DNA from: JAAYXU01 sp050942555
GTDB taxonomy: Bacteria; Bacillota; Clostridia; Christensenellales; UMGS416
Reading direction: 5' to 3'
DNA: 10,886 nucleotides
Assembly (NCBI GenBank): GCA_050942555.1
Contig: JBMNNN010000055.1
Coordinates: forward strand, 1 to 10,886
Shown: positions 1-5,679 of the stretch, piece after piece
Layout of the letters: every line of letters starts with the position of its first letter
Position numbering within the stretch: the first letter of the stretch is position 1
The notes under the pieces: model-generated
What the model was told of the DNA's origin: nothing
The model's input: only the letters and a program-made list of their open reading frames with translations
Database searches by the model: none
Program-made: the position numbers and the translations under genes

Positions 1-11
1 CCTTGTTTTTT

Positions 12-38
12 ATACAACAGCCGAAAGGCCGGTTGTAT
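12..38 (-). other. Intercistronic stem-loop after the LplC-type permease
   Basis: Arms ATACAAC (12-18) and GTTGTAT (32-38) are perfect complements. Inside them GCC (20-22) and GGC (27-29) can pair across a GAAA loop on the plus strand, giving a near-continuous hairpin. It begins 9 bases beyond the permease stop codon. In the minus-strand transcript it is followed by an A-run and then AAGG, not a U-run, so it does not look like an intrinsic terminator. An mRNA-stabilising or processing hairpin between the permease gene and a following gene, probably the solute-binding protein, is my inference. Confidence 0.5.
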
Positions 39-46
39 GACCACGG

Positions 47-913
47 TTATTCCTTGATTGCTCCGATCATGATACCCTTGACGAAGTATTTCTGTACCAG
101 CGGATAGACGAGCAGTATGGGCAGTACCGCCGATATGATGGTGGCCGACCGCACACCCTCGGCACAAACATATTCGAGCTGCTCGGGATCCATCTCCAGC
201 AGGTTGTCGAGGTTTGAGAGTATATTGCGCAGATAGAGTTGTATGGGCATCATCTCGCGCTTCGTCGTGTAAATCACCGCGTCGAAAAACGAGTTCCAGC
301 GGCCCACCGCACAGAAAAGGCCGATCGTGGCAAGCGCCGCCTTGGAGAGCGGAAGGTATATCTGGAGCAGCACCCGGAAGTTCGAGGCGCCGTCCATTTT
401 TGCGGATTCTTCGAGCGACGGGGACAGGCTCTCGAAGAAGTTGCGCATCAGTATGATATTGAATACGCCGATCGCGCCCGGAAGGATGAGCACTGTGTAC
501 GTATCGATGAGCTTAAGATCCGAGTACAGGATATAGGTGGGGATGATGCCGCCGCCGAAGAACATCGTGAAGATATATAGCGCGACGATGAGCCCCTTGC
601 CGGGCAGGTCCTTACGGGTGAACGCGTAAGCCGTCATCGTCGTCAGGGCCAGCGACAGGGCCGTACCCGTGGTGGCAATGAATACCGAATTGAGCATCGA
701 GCGCCGGTACTGCGGGTTGTTGATGACGTACTCGTACGCGTTGATATTGAACCCCTTGGGTACGAAAACCACTTCCTTGGCGAGCACCGAGATCTCGTCG
801 CTGAACGACTTGGCCAGCACATGGATGAACGGGAGCAGGCATGATCCTGCCGCCAGCGCGATGATGAATATGTTGATGACTCCGAATATCTTTTCGCCGC
901 GTGTACGCTTCAT
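47..913 (-). CDS. Carbohydrate ABC transporter permease, LplC/YtcP type (second permease)
   Basis: This is an integral-membrane subunit of a binding-protein-dependent sugar importer, 288 aa, the usual length for the family. The N-terminus (GVINIFIIALAAGSCLLPFI, about residues 11-30) is the first membrane helix, and further hydrophobic segments lie around 75-95, 108-130, 138-158, 190-212 and 257-275. The cytoplasmic EAA loop that docks to the ATPase is at about 167-188 (LEESAKMDGA followed by LLQIYLP). The C-terminal KYFVKGIMIGAIKE is typical of the LplC/YtcP subgroup, which takes up oligosaccharides or uronate-containing sugars. I start it at ATG 913 because GAGGGG lies 8 bases upstream; a GTG at 919 would sit only 2 bases from that site. 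It begins 15 bases after the stop of the first permease, so the two are co-transcribed. The substrate cannot be read from the sequence. No ATPase gene is visible; such systems commonly share an MsmX-type ATPase. Confidence 0.93.
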   Translation of the reverse strand: MKRTRGEKIFGVINIFIIALAAGSCLLPFIHVLAKSFSDEISVLAKEVVFVPKGFNINAYEYVINNPQYRRSMLNSVFIATTGTALSLALTTMTAYAFTRKDLPGKGLIVALYIFTMFFGGGIIPTYILYSDLKLIDTYTVLILPGAIGVFNIILMRNFFESLSPSLEESAKMDGASNFRVLLQIYLPLSKAALATIGLFCAVGRWNSFFDAVIYTTKREMMPIQLYLRNILSNLDNLLEMDPEQLEYVCAEGVRSATIISAVLPILLVYPLVQKYFVKGIMIGAIKE

Positions 914-928
914 ACGCACATCCCCTCT

Positions 929-1885
929 CTAGTACATGCCGCGGCCGCCCATACGCTTGACAAGCATGTTGGACGATACCAGCAGTATGCACCCGATGAC
1001 CGACTGGAAGAGCCCGACCGCCGACGTGTACCCGAAATCCAGCGTGTCGAATGCGGTCCGGTAAGTATATGTGCCTAATATGTCGACCTGCTCGTATATC
1101 GATGGGTTGTACATGATGAATATCTGCTCAAAATTGGCTCCCGACATGATGTTTCCCAGCCGCATGACAAGCAGTATCACGAATGTATTGGATATGGCGG
1201 GCAGCGTCACGTGGATGATTTGCCGCAGGCGGCCGGCGCCGTCGATCGCAGCCGCGCTGTATAACTCCGGGTCCACCCCGGTGATGGCCGCCAGGTATAT
1301 GATCGTACCCCAGCCGAATTCCTTCCAGATGTCGGTCACCACCATCAGCGTCCGGGCCCACCGGGGGCTTGCCATGAAGAATATGGCCTTGCCGCCGAGC
1401 GACTCGATGAGCTTGTTGACGATGCCTGTGCTGGGAGACAGCAGATCCATGAATATGCCGCCGACGACGACCCAGGATATAAAGTGGGGGATGTAGACGA
1501 TGGTCTGCGTGATCCGTTTGTATACGATGTTGCGCAGCTCGTTGAGAAGCAGCGCGAATATGATGGGAACCGGCATGCCGAACACCATTTTTATCGTGCT
1601 CAGCAGCAGCGTGTTGCGAAAAGCGCGCTTGAATTCGAAGGAGTAGGTCAGTCTTTGAAAGTTCTCGAACCCGATCCAATCGCTGCCCAGTATGCCCCTG
1701 ACGACGTTATAGTTCTTGAATGCGACTATGACGCCGTACATCGGCAGATACCTGAACATGAGCAGCAGCAAAAGCCCGGGAAGCACCATCAGATACACGT
1801 CCCAGTTGTTCCTCATCTGCTTTCTGATCAGCCTGAGACGGTTCCCTCTCGGTAGTGCGGTGCGCGGGTGCAGGCCCACAGTCAT
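929..1885 (-). CDS. Carbohydrate ABC transporter permease, LplB/YteP type (first permease)
   Basis: This is the partner membrane subunit of the same importer, 318 aa. The N-terminus is basic, then WDVYLMVLPGLLLLLMFRYLPMYG (about 28-51) gives the first helix and the LplB-family signature around YLPMYG and the following GVIVAFKNY. Other helices lie near 93-113, 127-148, 180-202, 231-248 and 285-306. The EAA loop is at about 207-229 (ELYSAAAIDGAGRLRQIIHV, then TLP). The C-terminus RMGGRGMY is typical of the group. ATG 1885 is preceded by GGAGGGAGGA with a 5-base spacing, which supports this start. It is the first gene of the minus-strand operon; the upstream region holds a sigma-A promoter and two palindromes. 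The heterodimer with the downstream permease would form the translocation pore. Family assignment is firm, substrate unknown. Confidence 0.93.
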   Translation of the reverse strand: MTVGLHPRTALPRGNRLRLIRKQMRNNWDVYLMVLPGLLLLLMFRYLPMYGVIVAFKNYNVVRGILGSDWIGFENFQRLTYSFEFKRAFRNTLLLSTIKMVFGMPVPIIFALLLNELRNIVYKRITQTIVYIPHFISWVVVGGIFMDLLSPSTGIVNKLIESLGGKAIFFMASPRWARTLMVVTDIWKEFGWGTIIYLAAITGVDPELYSAAAIDGAGRLRQIIHVTLPAISNTFVILLVMRLGNIMSGANFEQIFIMYNPSIYEQVDILGTYTYRTAFDTLDFGYTSAVGLFQSVIGCILLVSSNMLVKRMGGRGMY

Positions 1886-1919
1886 AAAAATCCTCCCTCC
1901 ATATTGTCTGCTAATATAC

Positions 1920-1939
1920 TCATATGAACGTCCATATGA
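1920..1939. promoter_or_regulatory. 20-bp palindrome upstream of the permease operon (possible operator)
   Basis: TCATATGAACGTCCATATGA pairs with itself at 9 of 10 positions around the centre 1929/1930. It ends about 35 bases upstream of the first permease start codon and lies inside the predicted leader transcribed from the promoter at 2083-2112. Its symmetry and size fit a binding site for a dimeric regulator. The regulator is not known from this window. Confidence 0.45.
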
Positions 1940-2001
1940 CGATCATACATAGCACGGTCTGACGCGTATCCGGAGGAGGCGTCCATCACGCCGGCGCCGT
2001 A

Positions 2002-2015
2002 TAGAAACGTTTCTA
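2002..2015. promoter_or_regulatory. LacI-family-type operator, TAGAAACGTTTCTA
   Basis: A perfect 14-bp palindrome with the central CG and GAAACGTTTC core characteristic of LacI/GalR-family operators. It lies about 60-75 bases downstream of the transcription start predicted from the promoter at 2083-2112, where a bound repressor would block elongation or contribute to a loop. A related copy is at 2269-2284. It lacks the outer TG/CA of typical CcpA cre sites, so a dedicated sugar repressor is more likely than CcpA. No LacI gene is in the window. Confidence 0.6.
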
Positions 2016-2042
2016 CTCCCGACGTACTGCAACTGTTTTGCT

Positions 2043-2068
2043 GAGGCTCCGGCCCTGACGCGAGCCTC
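2043..2068 (-). other. Leader hairpin in the permease operon
   Basis: GAGGCTC (2043-2049) and GAGCCTC (2062-2068) are perfect 7-base complements with a 12-base loop. The hairpin lies near the 5' end of the predicted leader RNA on the minus strand. It is followed by AGCAAAACAG rather than a U-run, so it is not an intrinsic terminator. It could protect the 5' end of the mRNA or be incidental. Confidence 0.3.
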
Positions 2069-2082
2069 CGCTGATTAATCAT

Positions 2083-2112
2083 ATAATACCTCAGTTATTT
2101 ACCGAATGTCAA
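2083..2112 (-). promoter_or_regulatory. Sigma-A promoter of the permease operon
   Basis: Read on the minus strand, TTGACA (2112 to 2107) is followed after 18 bases by TATTAT (2088 to 2083), with AT-rich DNA upstream (2111-2145). The predicted transcription start is near 2076, next to a small TGATTAATCA palindrome at 2072-2081. This gives an untranslated leader of about 190 nt before the first permease, carrying the two operator-like palindromes. Confidence 0.7.
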
Positions 2113-2268
2113 TATATTTTATAAATTTATATACATAGCGCACAATGCGGTCTCGCTTCAGGAGCTTTAGAGGATTCGCGTGCATTCACCGTGATGCCGG
2201 GAGCCACTCCGGGACATTCGACGCGCTATCCGATGCGCATAATACTGGAAGCGAGTGCCCTTATTTTG

Positions 2269-2284
2269 GTTAAACGTTTCTACT
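2269..2284. promoter_or_regulatory. Second LacI-type operator-like site
   Basis: AAACGTTTCTACT here matches 13 consecutive bases of the operator region at 2002-2015 and its right flank. The left half is degenerate (GTTAAACG instead of TAGAAACG), so only the AAACGTTT core is symmetric. It lies about 160 bases upstream of the permease promoter. With the perfect site downstream it would allow repression by looping. Role inferred from the shared sequence and position. Confidence 0.45.
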
Positions 2285-2350
2285 TCAAATCCGACAACCC
2301 GCGAATTCAATTGCGATGGTCTCAGGCGGACTCGTTGTCGACCGGTGTAC

Positions 2351-2365
2351 CGCCGGAATCCGGCG
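2351..2365. repeat. Perfect 15-bp GC-rich palindrome CGCCGGA-A-TCCGGCG
   Basis: Seven-base perfect arms surround a single central A. It lies in the non-coding stretch about 240 bases upstream of the permease promoter. There is no adjacent U-run on either strand. Function unknown. Confidence 0.35.
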
Positions 2366-2739
2366 TGTCGAGCTTCATTACATGAACGATTGTATTTTTT
2401 AACCACGCAGCGTATGCGCGTTTGTGAATTCATCTATGCCAATAATATAACACGAATCAAACTGCCTGTCAAATAGATGAAAGAAAAAACTTTTGTTTAC
2501 AACTTACTTAAAATGCGCGAGTGAAGGCTATACTTAAACATTAACTAATGCTTCCGTTGATTTATTGTATTAAGGTATTTTTAACCATCCGGTGCAGTCC
2601 CCACGAAATTGCGGTTTCTGCCAGCGTTGCACCGTAAATTTACCGGCGCGAGAGCCTATCAAATGACATAATAATATCTACCACATGATAACGCGGTACA
2701 TTATACGGTAATCAATAGCTATGGTCTTTCCCGCTTTGC

Positions 2740-3174
2740 CTATCCCAGCGCGACGTGTACGGGCGTTGCGGCCGACAGGTTGTCGCTCACGGGACAGCGG
2801 CTTTCCACGGTATGCATCCACCGTGTGAGCGTGGCCGCGTCGGCGTCCGCGTCGGGCCGGAGAGTCACCCGGATCTCCTTAAAGCCCGCCCTGTCCTCAG
2901 ACGGCTGGCCCATGAACCGCGCGGGATTGAGCACACCCTCGATCGCGATCGATATATCGCGCAGCGCGAAACCCATTTCTCTGGCCACGATATGTCCCAC
3001 CACATTGAGACAGCCTGCCAGAGCGGCCATCATGGTCTCGACCGGATTGGGCCCGGCGTCTCCTCCGCCCAAGTTTAGCGGCTCGTCTATGATCATCGTG
3101 AAGCTGCGGGCTGTGACGGTCGTTTGCATGGGCGCCTGGCCGATGGCGCTGATGCCGAATTTCATATCGGGCAT
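2740..3174 (-). CDS. OsmC family protein
   Basis: The predicted 144-aa product belongs to the OsmC/Ohr superfamily, cytoplasmic enzymes that reduce organic or other hydroperoxides with a cysteine pair; some members have no proven activity. The middle of the protein has the family signature PNPVETMMAALAGCLN (about 42-57) with the first cysteine at 55. The second is at 127 in RCPVSDNL (126-133), which matches the family's second motif. The length is normal. The frame is open back to 3411, but ATG 3174 has AAGGTGGA about 7 bases upstream and begins the recognisable family N-terminus (MPDMKFGISA), so I use that. It is transcribed away from the flavoprotein gene at 3380; the 205-base gap between them must contain its promoter, which I could not place. 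The Cys pair supports a thiol peroxidase role. The exact substrate is open. Confidence 0.9.
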   Translation of the reverse strand: MPDMKFGISAIGQAPMQTTVTARSFTMIIDEPLNLGGGDAGPNPVETMMAALAGCLNVVGHIVAREMGFALRDISIAIEGVLNPARFMGQPSEDRAGFKEIRVTLRPDADADAATLTRWMHTVESRCPVSDNLSAATPVHVALG

Positions 3175-3310
3175 AGATAGTCCACCTTTCTGGGGATATG
3201 GTCGTACGATTCCACGTTTCAGCGTAGATATGCACGGGGCGCGATAGGCCGTCGGAAGGGATGCCGATGGGAGGCAGAGCTGCCGCCGGTGTCGAACGGG
3301 ATAAAAATGG

Positions 3311-3339
3311 TTGACAAAACGAAACCGGCGGAATAGAAT
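3311..3339 (+). promoter_or_regulatory. Sigma-A promoter of the flavoprotein-tetR unit
   Basis: A consensus TTGACA (3311-3316) is followed after exactly 17 bases by TAGAAT (3334-3339). The predicted start of transcription is near 3346, leaving a leader of about 35 bases before ATG 3380. This also argues against translation from the ATG at 3344, which would lie at or before the RNA start. Confidence 0.8.
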
Positions 3340-3341
3340 AT

Positions 3342-3365
3342 GAATGAACAGAAAAATATTCATTC
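3342..3365. promoter_or_regulatory. Inverted repeat over the transcription start, candidate TetR operator
   Basis: GAATGAA (3342-3348) and TTCATTC (3359-3365) are perfect complements separated by 10 bases. The repeat directly follows the -10 box and covers the predicted start of transcription, a classic repressor position. The TGAATGA half-site resembles half-sites of some TetR-family regulators such as Bacillus FadR, though the spacing here is longer. The TetR gene at 4167 is in the same transcript, so autoregulation is the simplest reading. Confidence 0.55.
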
Positions 3366-3379
3366 GGGAGGCGGGTCTT

Positions 3380-4144
3380 ATGAAAAAGATATTGGCGGTT
3401 ATCGGCAGCAACCGGAAACAGACGACTTACTACGCAGTCCGTGAATTTGAGCGGGTTCTCGCTTCCTGCGGGGATATTGCGTTCGACACGATTTTTCTCA
3501 AAGATTATTCTCTTGGCTTCTGCCAGGGATGCAAACAGTGTTTCGACAAAGGGGAAGCGCACTGCCCTCTTCACGACGACAGGGATGCGCTTATCAAAAA
3601 GCTTAAGGAAGCCGACGGCGTGCTGCTTGCGGTTCCCAACTATGCGTTCCATGTCCCGGCACAGGTCAAAAACCTGCTGGACCGGCTTGCGTTTATGTTC
3701 CACAGGCCGGATTTCTTCGGAAAAACCTTTTTGCCACTCGTAACGCAGGGGTTTTTCGGGGGGAGAGCGATCATGCGATATCTTGCCACGATGGCCGCAT
3801 ATTTCGGGTTCCGGGTGGCCGGGGGCTGCGTCCTGCAGGGTCTGGAGCCGATGACGGACGCCGCCCGCGTAAAAAACAGCGAAGCGATTCGGAAAGCCGC
3901 CCGCAGGTTTCGCAGGAAGCTCAATCAGCCGCTGCGGCCCCCTTCGCTTTACAGGTTCATGATGTTCCGAATGGCCCGGGCAGGAGTTTTAAATCTTGAC
4001 GACAGCTACTGCGATTACCGCTATTTTAAGGAAAAAGGCTGGTTTGAATCGGATTATTATTACGATGCCAGGCTGAATCCGCTCAAAAAGCTGGCCGGTA
4101 TCCTGTTCGACCGGCTGGGACGAAGGCTCATGAAGTCAACCTGA
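3380..4144 (+). CDS. Flavodoxin-fold NAD(P)H:FMN oxidoreductase with a four-cysteine motif (WrbA/Isf-like)
   Basis: This predicted cytoplasmic flavoprotein of 254 aa has an N-terminal Rossmann-like flavodoxin fold: MKKILAVIGSNRKQ (1-14) is the first beta strand plus the phosphate-binding loop for FMN. The motif C-x2-C-x2-C-x7-C follows at residues 48, 51, 54 and 62, then HDDRDAL. In archaeal iron-sulfur flavoproteins (Isf) this spacing holds a 4Fe-4S cluster; related bacterial reductases keep the cysteines without a proven cluster. VLLAVPNYAFHVPAQVKNLLDR (about 82-103) is the conserved flavin-contact region of NADPH-dependent FMN reductases. The roughly 80-residue C-terminal extension (about 175-254) is basic and aromatic-rich and I do not recognise it. 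The start is ATG 3380 with GGGAGG 8 bases upstream; an upstream in-frame ATG at 3344 precedes the predicted transcript. It is followed 22 bases later by a TetR gene. A quinone, nitro-compound or electrophile reductase under TetR control is likely; the substrate is not known. Confidence 0.85.
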   Translation: MKKILAVIGSNRKQTTYYAVREFERVLASCGDIAFDTIFLKDYSLGFCQGCKQCFDKGEAHCPLHDDRDALIKKLKEADGVLLAVPNYAFHVPAQVKNLLDRLAFMFHRPDFFGKTFLPLVTQGFFGGRAIMRYLATMAAYFGFRVAGGCVLQGLEPMTDAARVKNSEAIRKAARRFRRKLNQPLRPPSLYRFMMFRMARAGVLNLDDSYCDYRYFKEKGWFESDYYYDARLNPLKKLAGILFDRLGRRLMKST

Positions 4145-4166
4145 ACGATGCGTGGAGGGAATGAAA

Positions 4167-4766
4167 ATGAACGACAGGAAAGCGGCGATCTACAAAAGCG
4201 CGAAGGAGGTATTCGAAAAAAAGGGTTTCAGGGACTCGGGCGTTGCCGAGATCATGGAGCGGGCGGGTATGGCGACCGGTACTTTCTATAATTATTACCC
4301 GTCGAAGGATACGCTGTTCATGCAGATTTTCAGCGATGAAAACGTGAAGCTGAAAAACCGCCTGCTGGCGCAAATTGATACCGACGCCGATCCGATCAGC
4401 GTGATGCGGGAGGTGATGATCAAAAACCGGCAGGGAATGCTGGAAAACCCGATATTGAGGGAATGGTACAACAGGGACGTGTTTCAAAAAATCGAGCGCA
4501 ATTTCCGCGAGGAAAACCACATAGAACAAGTAGACTTCCTTTATGACCGCTTCATTGTTCTTATCGAGAAATGGCAGCGCGAACGCAAACTGCGCTCGGA
4601 TATCAGCGCCGGGATGATCATGGCACTATTCGGCGCGGTGATCAGCGTGGAAATGCACAAGGAGGAGATCGGCCTGCAGTTTTTCCCGCAGCTTATCATG
4701 TATATGGTGGAGTTTATCATGAAAGGGCTGATGGAAGGCGCGGGGGATGCATCTGCAGCCCCTTGA
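4167..4766 (+). CDS. TetR/AcrR family transcriptional regulator
   Basis: A one-component repressor of 199 aa, the usual size. The N-terminal helix-turn-helix is at about 8-48: AIYKSAKEVFEKKGF, then GVAEIMERAGMATGTFYNYY and PSKDTLF, the canonical TetR signature. The C-terminal part (about 55-190) is helical and would bind the ligand and dimerise; it resembles no subgroup that I can name. ATG 4167 is chosen because GGAGG (4154-4158) lies 8 bases upstream; a GTG at 4152 and an ATG at 4161 share the frame but overlap or abut that site. It follows the flavoprotein gene by 22 bases and probably controls it, and possibly the divergent OsmC gene, through the inverted repeat at 3342-3365. Its stop codon TGA lies inside the -35 box of the following MerR gene. 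Confidence 0.92.
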   Translation: MNDRKAAIYKSAKEVFEKKGFRDSGVAEIMERAGMATGTFYNYYPSKDTLFMQIFSDENVKLKNRLLAQIDTDADPISVMREVMIKNRQGMLENPILREWYNRDVFQKIERNFREENHIEQVDFLYDRFIVLIEKWQRERKLRSDISAGMIMALFGAVISVEMHKEEIGLQFFPQLIMYMVEFIMKGLMEGAGDASAAP

Positions 4767-4793
4767 CATTGCCGTAACGTCATGGTTTATCAT
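4763..4793 (+). promoter_or_regulatory. MerR-type promoter with a 19-bp spacer and internal operator
   Basis: TTGACA (4763-4768) and TATCAT (4788-4793) are separated by 19 bases, the over-long spacing on which MerR-family activators act by untwisting the DNA. Within the spacer CCGTAACGTCATGG (4772-4785) is an imperfect palindrome (5 of 7 pairs) centred at 4778/4779, the middle of the spacer. A second overlapping dyad runs from TGAC (4764-4767) to GTCA (4779-4782). The -35 box contains the tetR stop codon. This strongly suggests that the MerR protein autoregulates its own gene. Confidence 0.7.
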
Positions 4794-4815
4794 GATGAGC
4801 GCAGGAGGCGATACG

Positions 4816-5571
4816 GTGGAGTACACGATCAACAGGCTCGCGAAGCTTGCCGGGGTCAGCGCCCGGACGCTGCGGTATTACGATGAAATCGGGCTGCTCC
4901 CGCCCGTCCGGGTCGCCTCGAACGGCTACCGGATATACGGCCGAACGGAAGTGGACAGGCTTCAGCAGATCCTTTTCTACCGCGCGCTGGGCATGCCGCT
5001 CGCCGATATCCGCAGGATACTGGACGCGGAGGATTTCGACGGGCTGGCGGCGCTGCAGGATCACCTCAGCGCGCTGCGGGCAAAGCGCGACCAGCTGGAC
5101 CTGCTGATCGCAAATGCCGAGAAGACCATCCAATCGATGAAGGGAGAGATCACGATGAGCGATAACGAGAAATTCGAGGGCTTTCTTCAAAAAATGGTGC
5201 GCGATAACGAGGCGCAGTACGGGGAGGAGATCCGGGCAAAATACGGGGATGCGCGCGTCGACCGGTCCAACGCCAGACTCCTTAATACGAGCCGCGAGCA
5301 GTACAGCCGGATGGAAACCTTGACGGACGAGCTGAACGCGACGCTCCGGGCGGCCGTTGCGCAGGGCGATCCGGCGGGGGAGCTGGCGCAGAAGGCCTGT
5401 GGGCTGCATAAGGAATGGCTGTGCTTTTACTGGGATCACTACAGCAGAGAGGCCCATATCGCGATCACGCAGACCTATGTGGACGACCCGCGATTTGCCG
5501 CGTACTATGACAGAATCGCCCCCGGGTGCGCTGCTTTCCTGCGGGACGCGGTAGCCATATACTGCCGGTGA
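4816..5571 (+). CDS. MerR family regulator with TipAS drug-recognition domain
   Basis: This 251-aa transcription activator is close in length to Streptomyces TipAL. Residues 1-70 form the winged-helix DNA-binding domain: YTINRLAKLAGVSARTLRYY, then DEIGLLPPVR and NGYRIYG are the MerR signature. Residues about 72-112 form the long dimerisation helix. Residues about 115-250 match the TipAS fold (EGFLQKMVRDNEAQYGEEIR, then KEWLCFYW and YVDDPRFAAYYDRI), which in TipA, Mta and similar proteins binds hydrophobic drugs or thiopeptides. I start it at GTG 4816, which has AGGAGG 7 bases upstream; ATGs further upstream (4747, 4795) lack a site and precede or overlap the promoter. Its own promoter has a 19-bp spacer. 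The activated targets may be its own gene plus efflux or redox genes elsewhere. An in-frame ATG at 5155 could yield a free TipAS domain. Confidence 0.92.
   Translation: MEYTINRLAKLAGVSARTLRYYDEIGLLPPVRVASNGYRIYGRTEVDRLQQILFYRALGMPLADIRRILDAEDFDGLAALQDHLSALRAKRDQLDLLIANAEKTIQSMKGEITMSDNEKFEGFLQKMVRDNEAQYGEEIRAKYGDARVDRSNARLLNTSREQYSRMETLTDELNATLRAAVAQGDPAGELAQKACGLHKEWLCFYWDHYSREAHIAITQTYVDDPRFAAYYDRIAPGCAAFLRDAVAIYCR
5155..5571 (+). other. Possible internal translation start giving stand-alone TipAS (138 aa)
   Basis: ATG 5155 (Met114 of the MerR protein) stands at the junction of the coiled coil and the drug-binding domain. It is preceded by AGGGAGAG (5141-5148) at 6-8 bases. In Streptomyces tipA an in-frame internal start makes a separate TipAS protein in excess over TipAL, and the position here is equivalent. 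Whether it is used here is inference. Confidence 0.4.
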
Positions 5572-5582
5572 CGCGTTAGCGA

Positions 5583-5612
5583 AATCCGCAATGGGTGAGG
5601 GGGCGTTTTTTT
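5583..5612 (+). terminator. Possible weak terminator after the MerR gene
   Basis: A run of seven T (5606-5612) follows GGGGGCG about 35 bases after the MerR stop. The only complement upstream is ACGC at 5571-5574, so the stem is poor. A stronger hairpin (5626-5650) follows but without an immediate U-run. Termination in this gap is plausible but not well defined. Confidence 0.25.
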
Positions 5613-5625
5613 AGGAAAAGACGCA

Positions 5626-5650
5626 GCCTGCGCCAAGCGCCCGCGCAGGC
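5626..5650. repeat. GC-rich hairpin between the MerR and glycoside hydrolase genes
   Basis: GCCTGCGC (5626-5633) and GCGCAGGC (5643-5650) are perfect complements with a 9-base loop. A T-rich stretch (5664-5668) starts only about 14 bases later, so it is not a standard intrinsic terminator. It may still end or attenuate transcription from the MerR gene. Confidence 0.4.
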
Positions 5651-5679
5651 GGTTAACATTCCCTTTTTCCTCTGGTGGA

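Larger units (their letters stand above)
2113..2739. other. Non-coding stretch between the permease promoter and the OsmC gene
   Basis: I see no convincing gene: the short open frames here lack ribosome binding sites and resemble no family I know. The region is more AT-rich than its neighbours, especially 2100-2150 and 2390-2590. It contains the second LacI-type site (2269-2284), the CGCCGGA-A-TCCGGCG palindrome (2351-2365), a GTAAATTTAC palindrome (2634-2643) and a distant inverted repeat CGGTGCA/TGCACCG (2590-2596 with 2628-2634). No clear terminator for the OsmC gene was found. Confidence 0.6.

Noticed and set aside
2002..2015. CcpA cre site
   Set aside because: The core AACGTT fits, but the outer bases are TA/TA rather than the TG/CA expected of cre sites, so I call it a general LacI-family operator.
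1882..2082. Open frame of 66 codons on the minus strand overlapping the first permease start
   Set aside because: It lies in the predicted leader between the promoter and the permease gene, covers both palindromes, has no recognisable domain and no good ribosome binding site. It is more likely to be leader RNA.
2167..2476. Small open frames on both strands in the non-coding gap
   Set aside because: They overlap each other, lack ribosome binding sites and give low-complexity or unrecognised peptides.
2590..2634. Possible riboswitch from the CGGTGCA/TGCACCG pairing
   Set aside because: The arms are short with a 31-base loop, and I could not match it to any riboswitch core or to a downstream gene on the right strand.
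3175..3411. N-terminal extension of the OsmC protein from 3411
   Set aside because: The extension has no family similarity, would run through the opposing promoter at 3311-3339, and a good ribosome binding site exists for ATG 3174.
5626..5650. Strong intrinsic terminator
   Set aside because: The stem is perfect, but no U-run follows directly on either strand; listed only as a hairpin.
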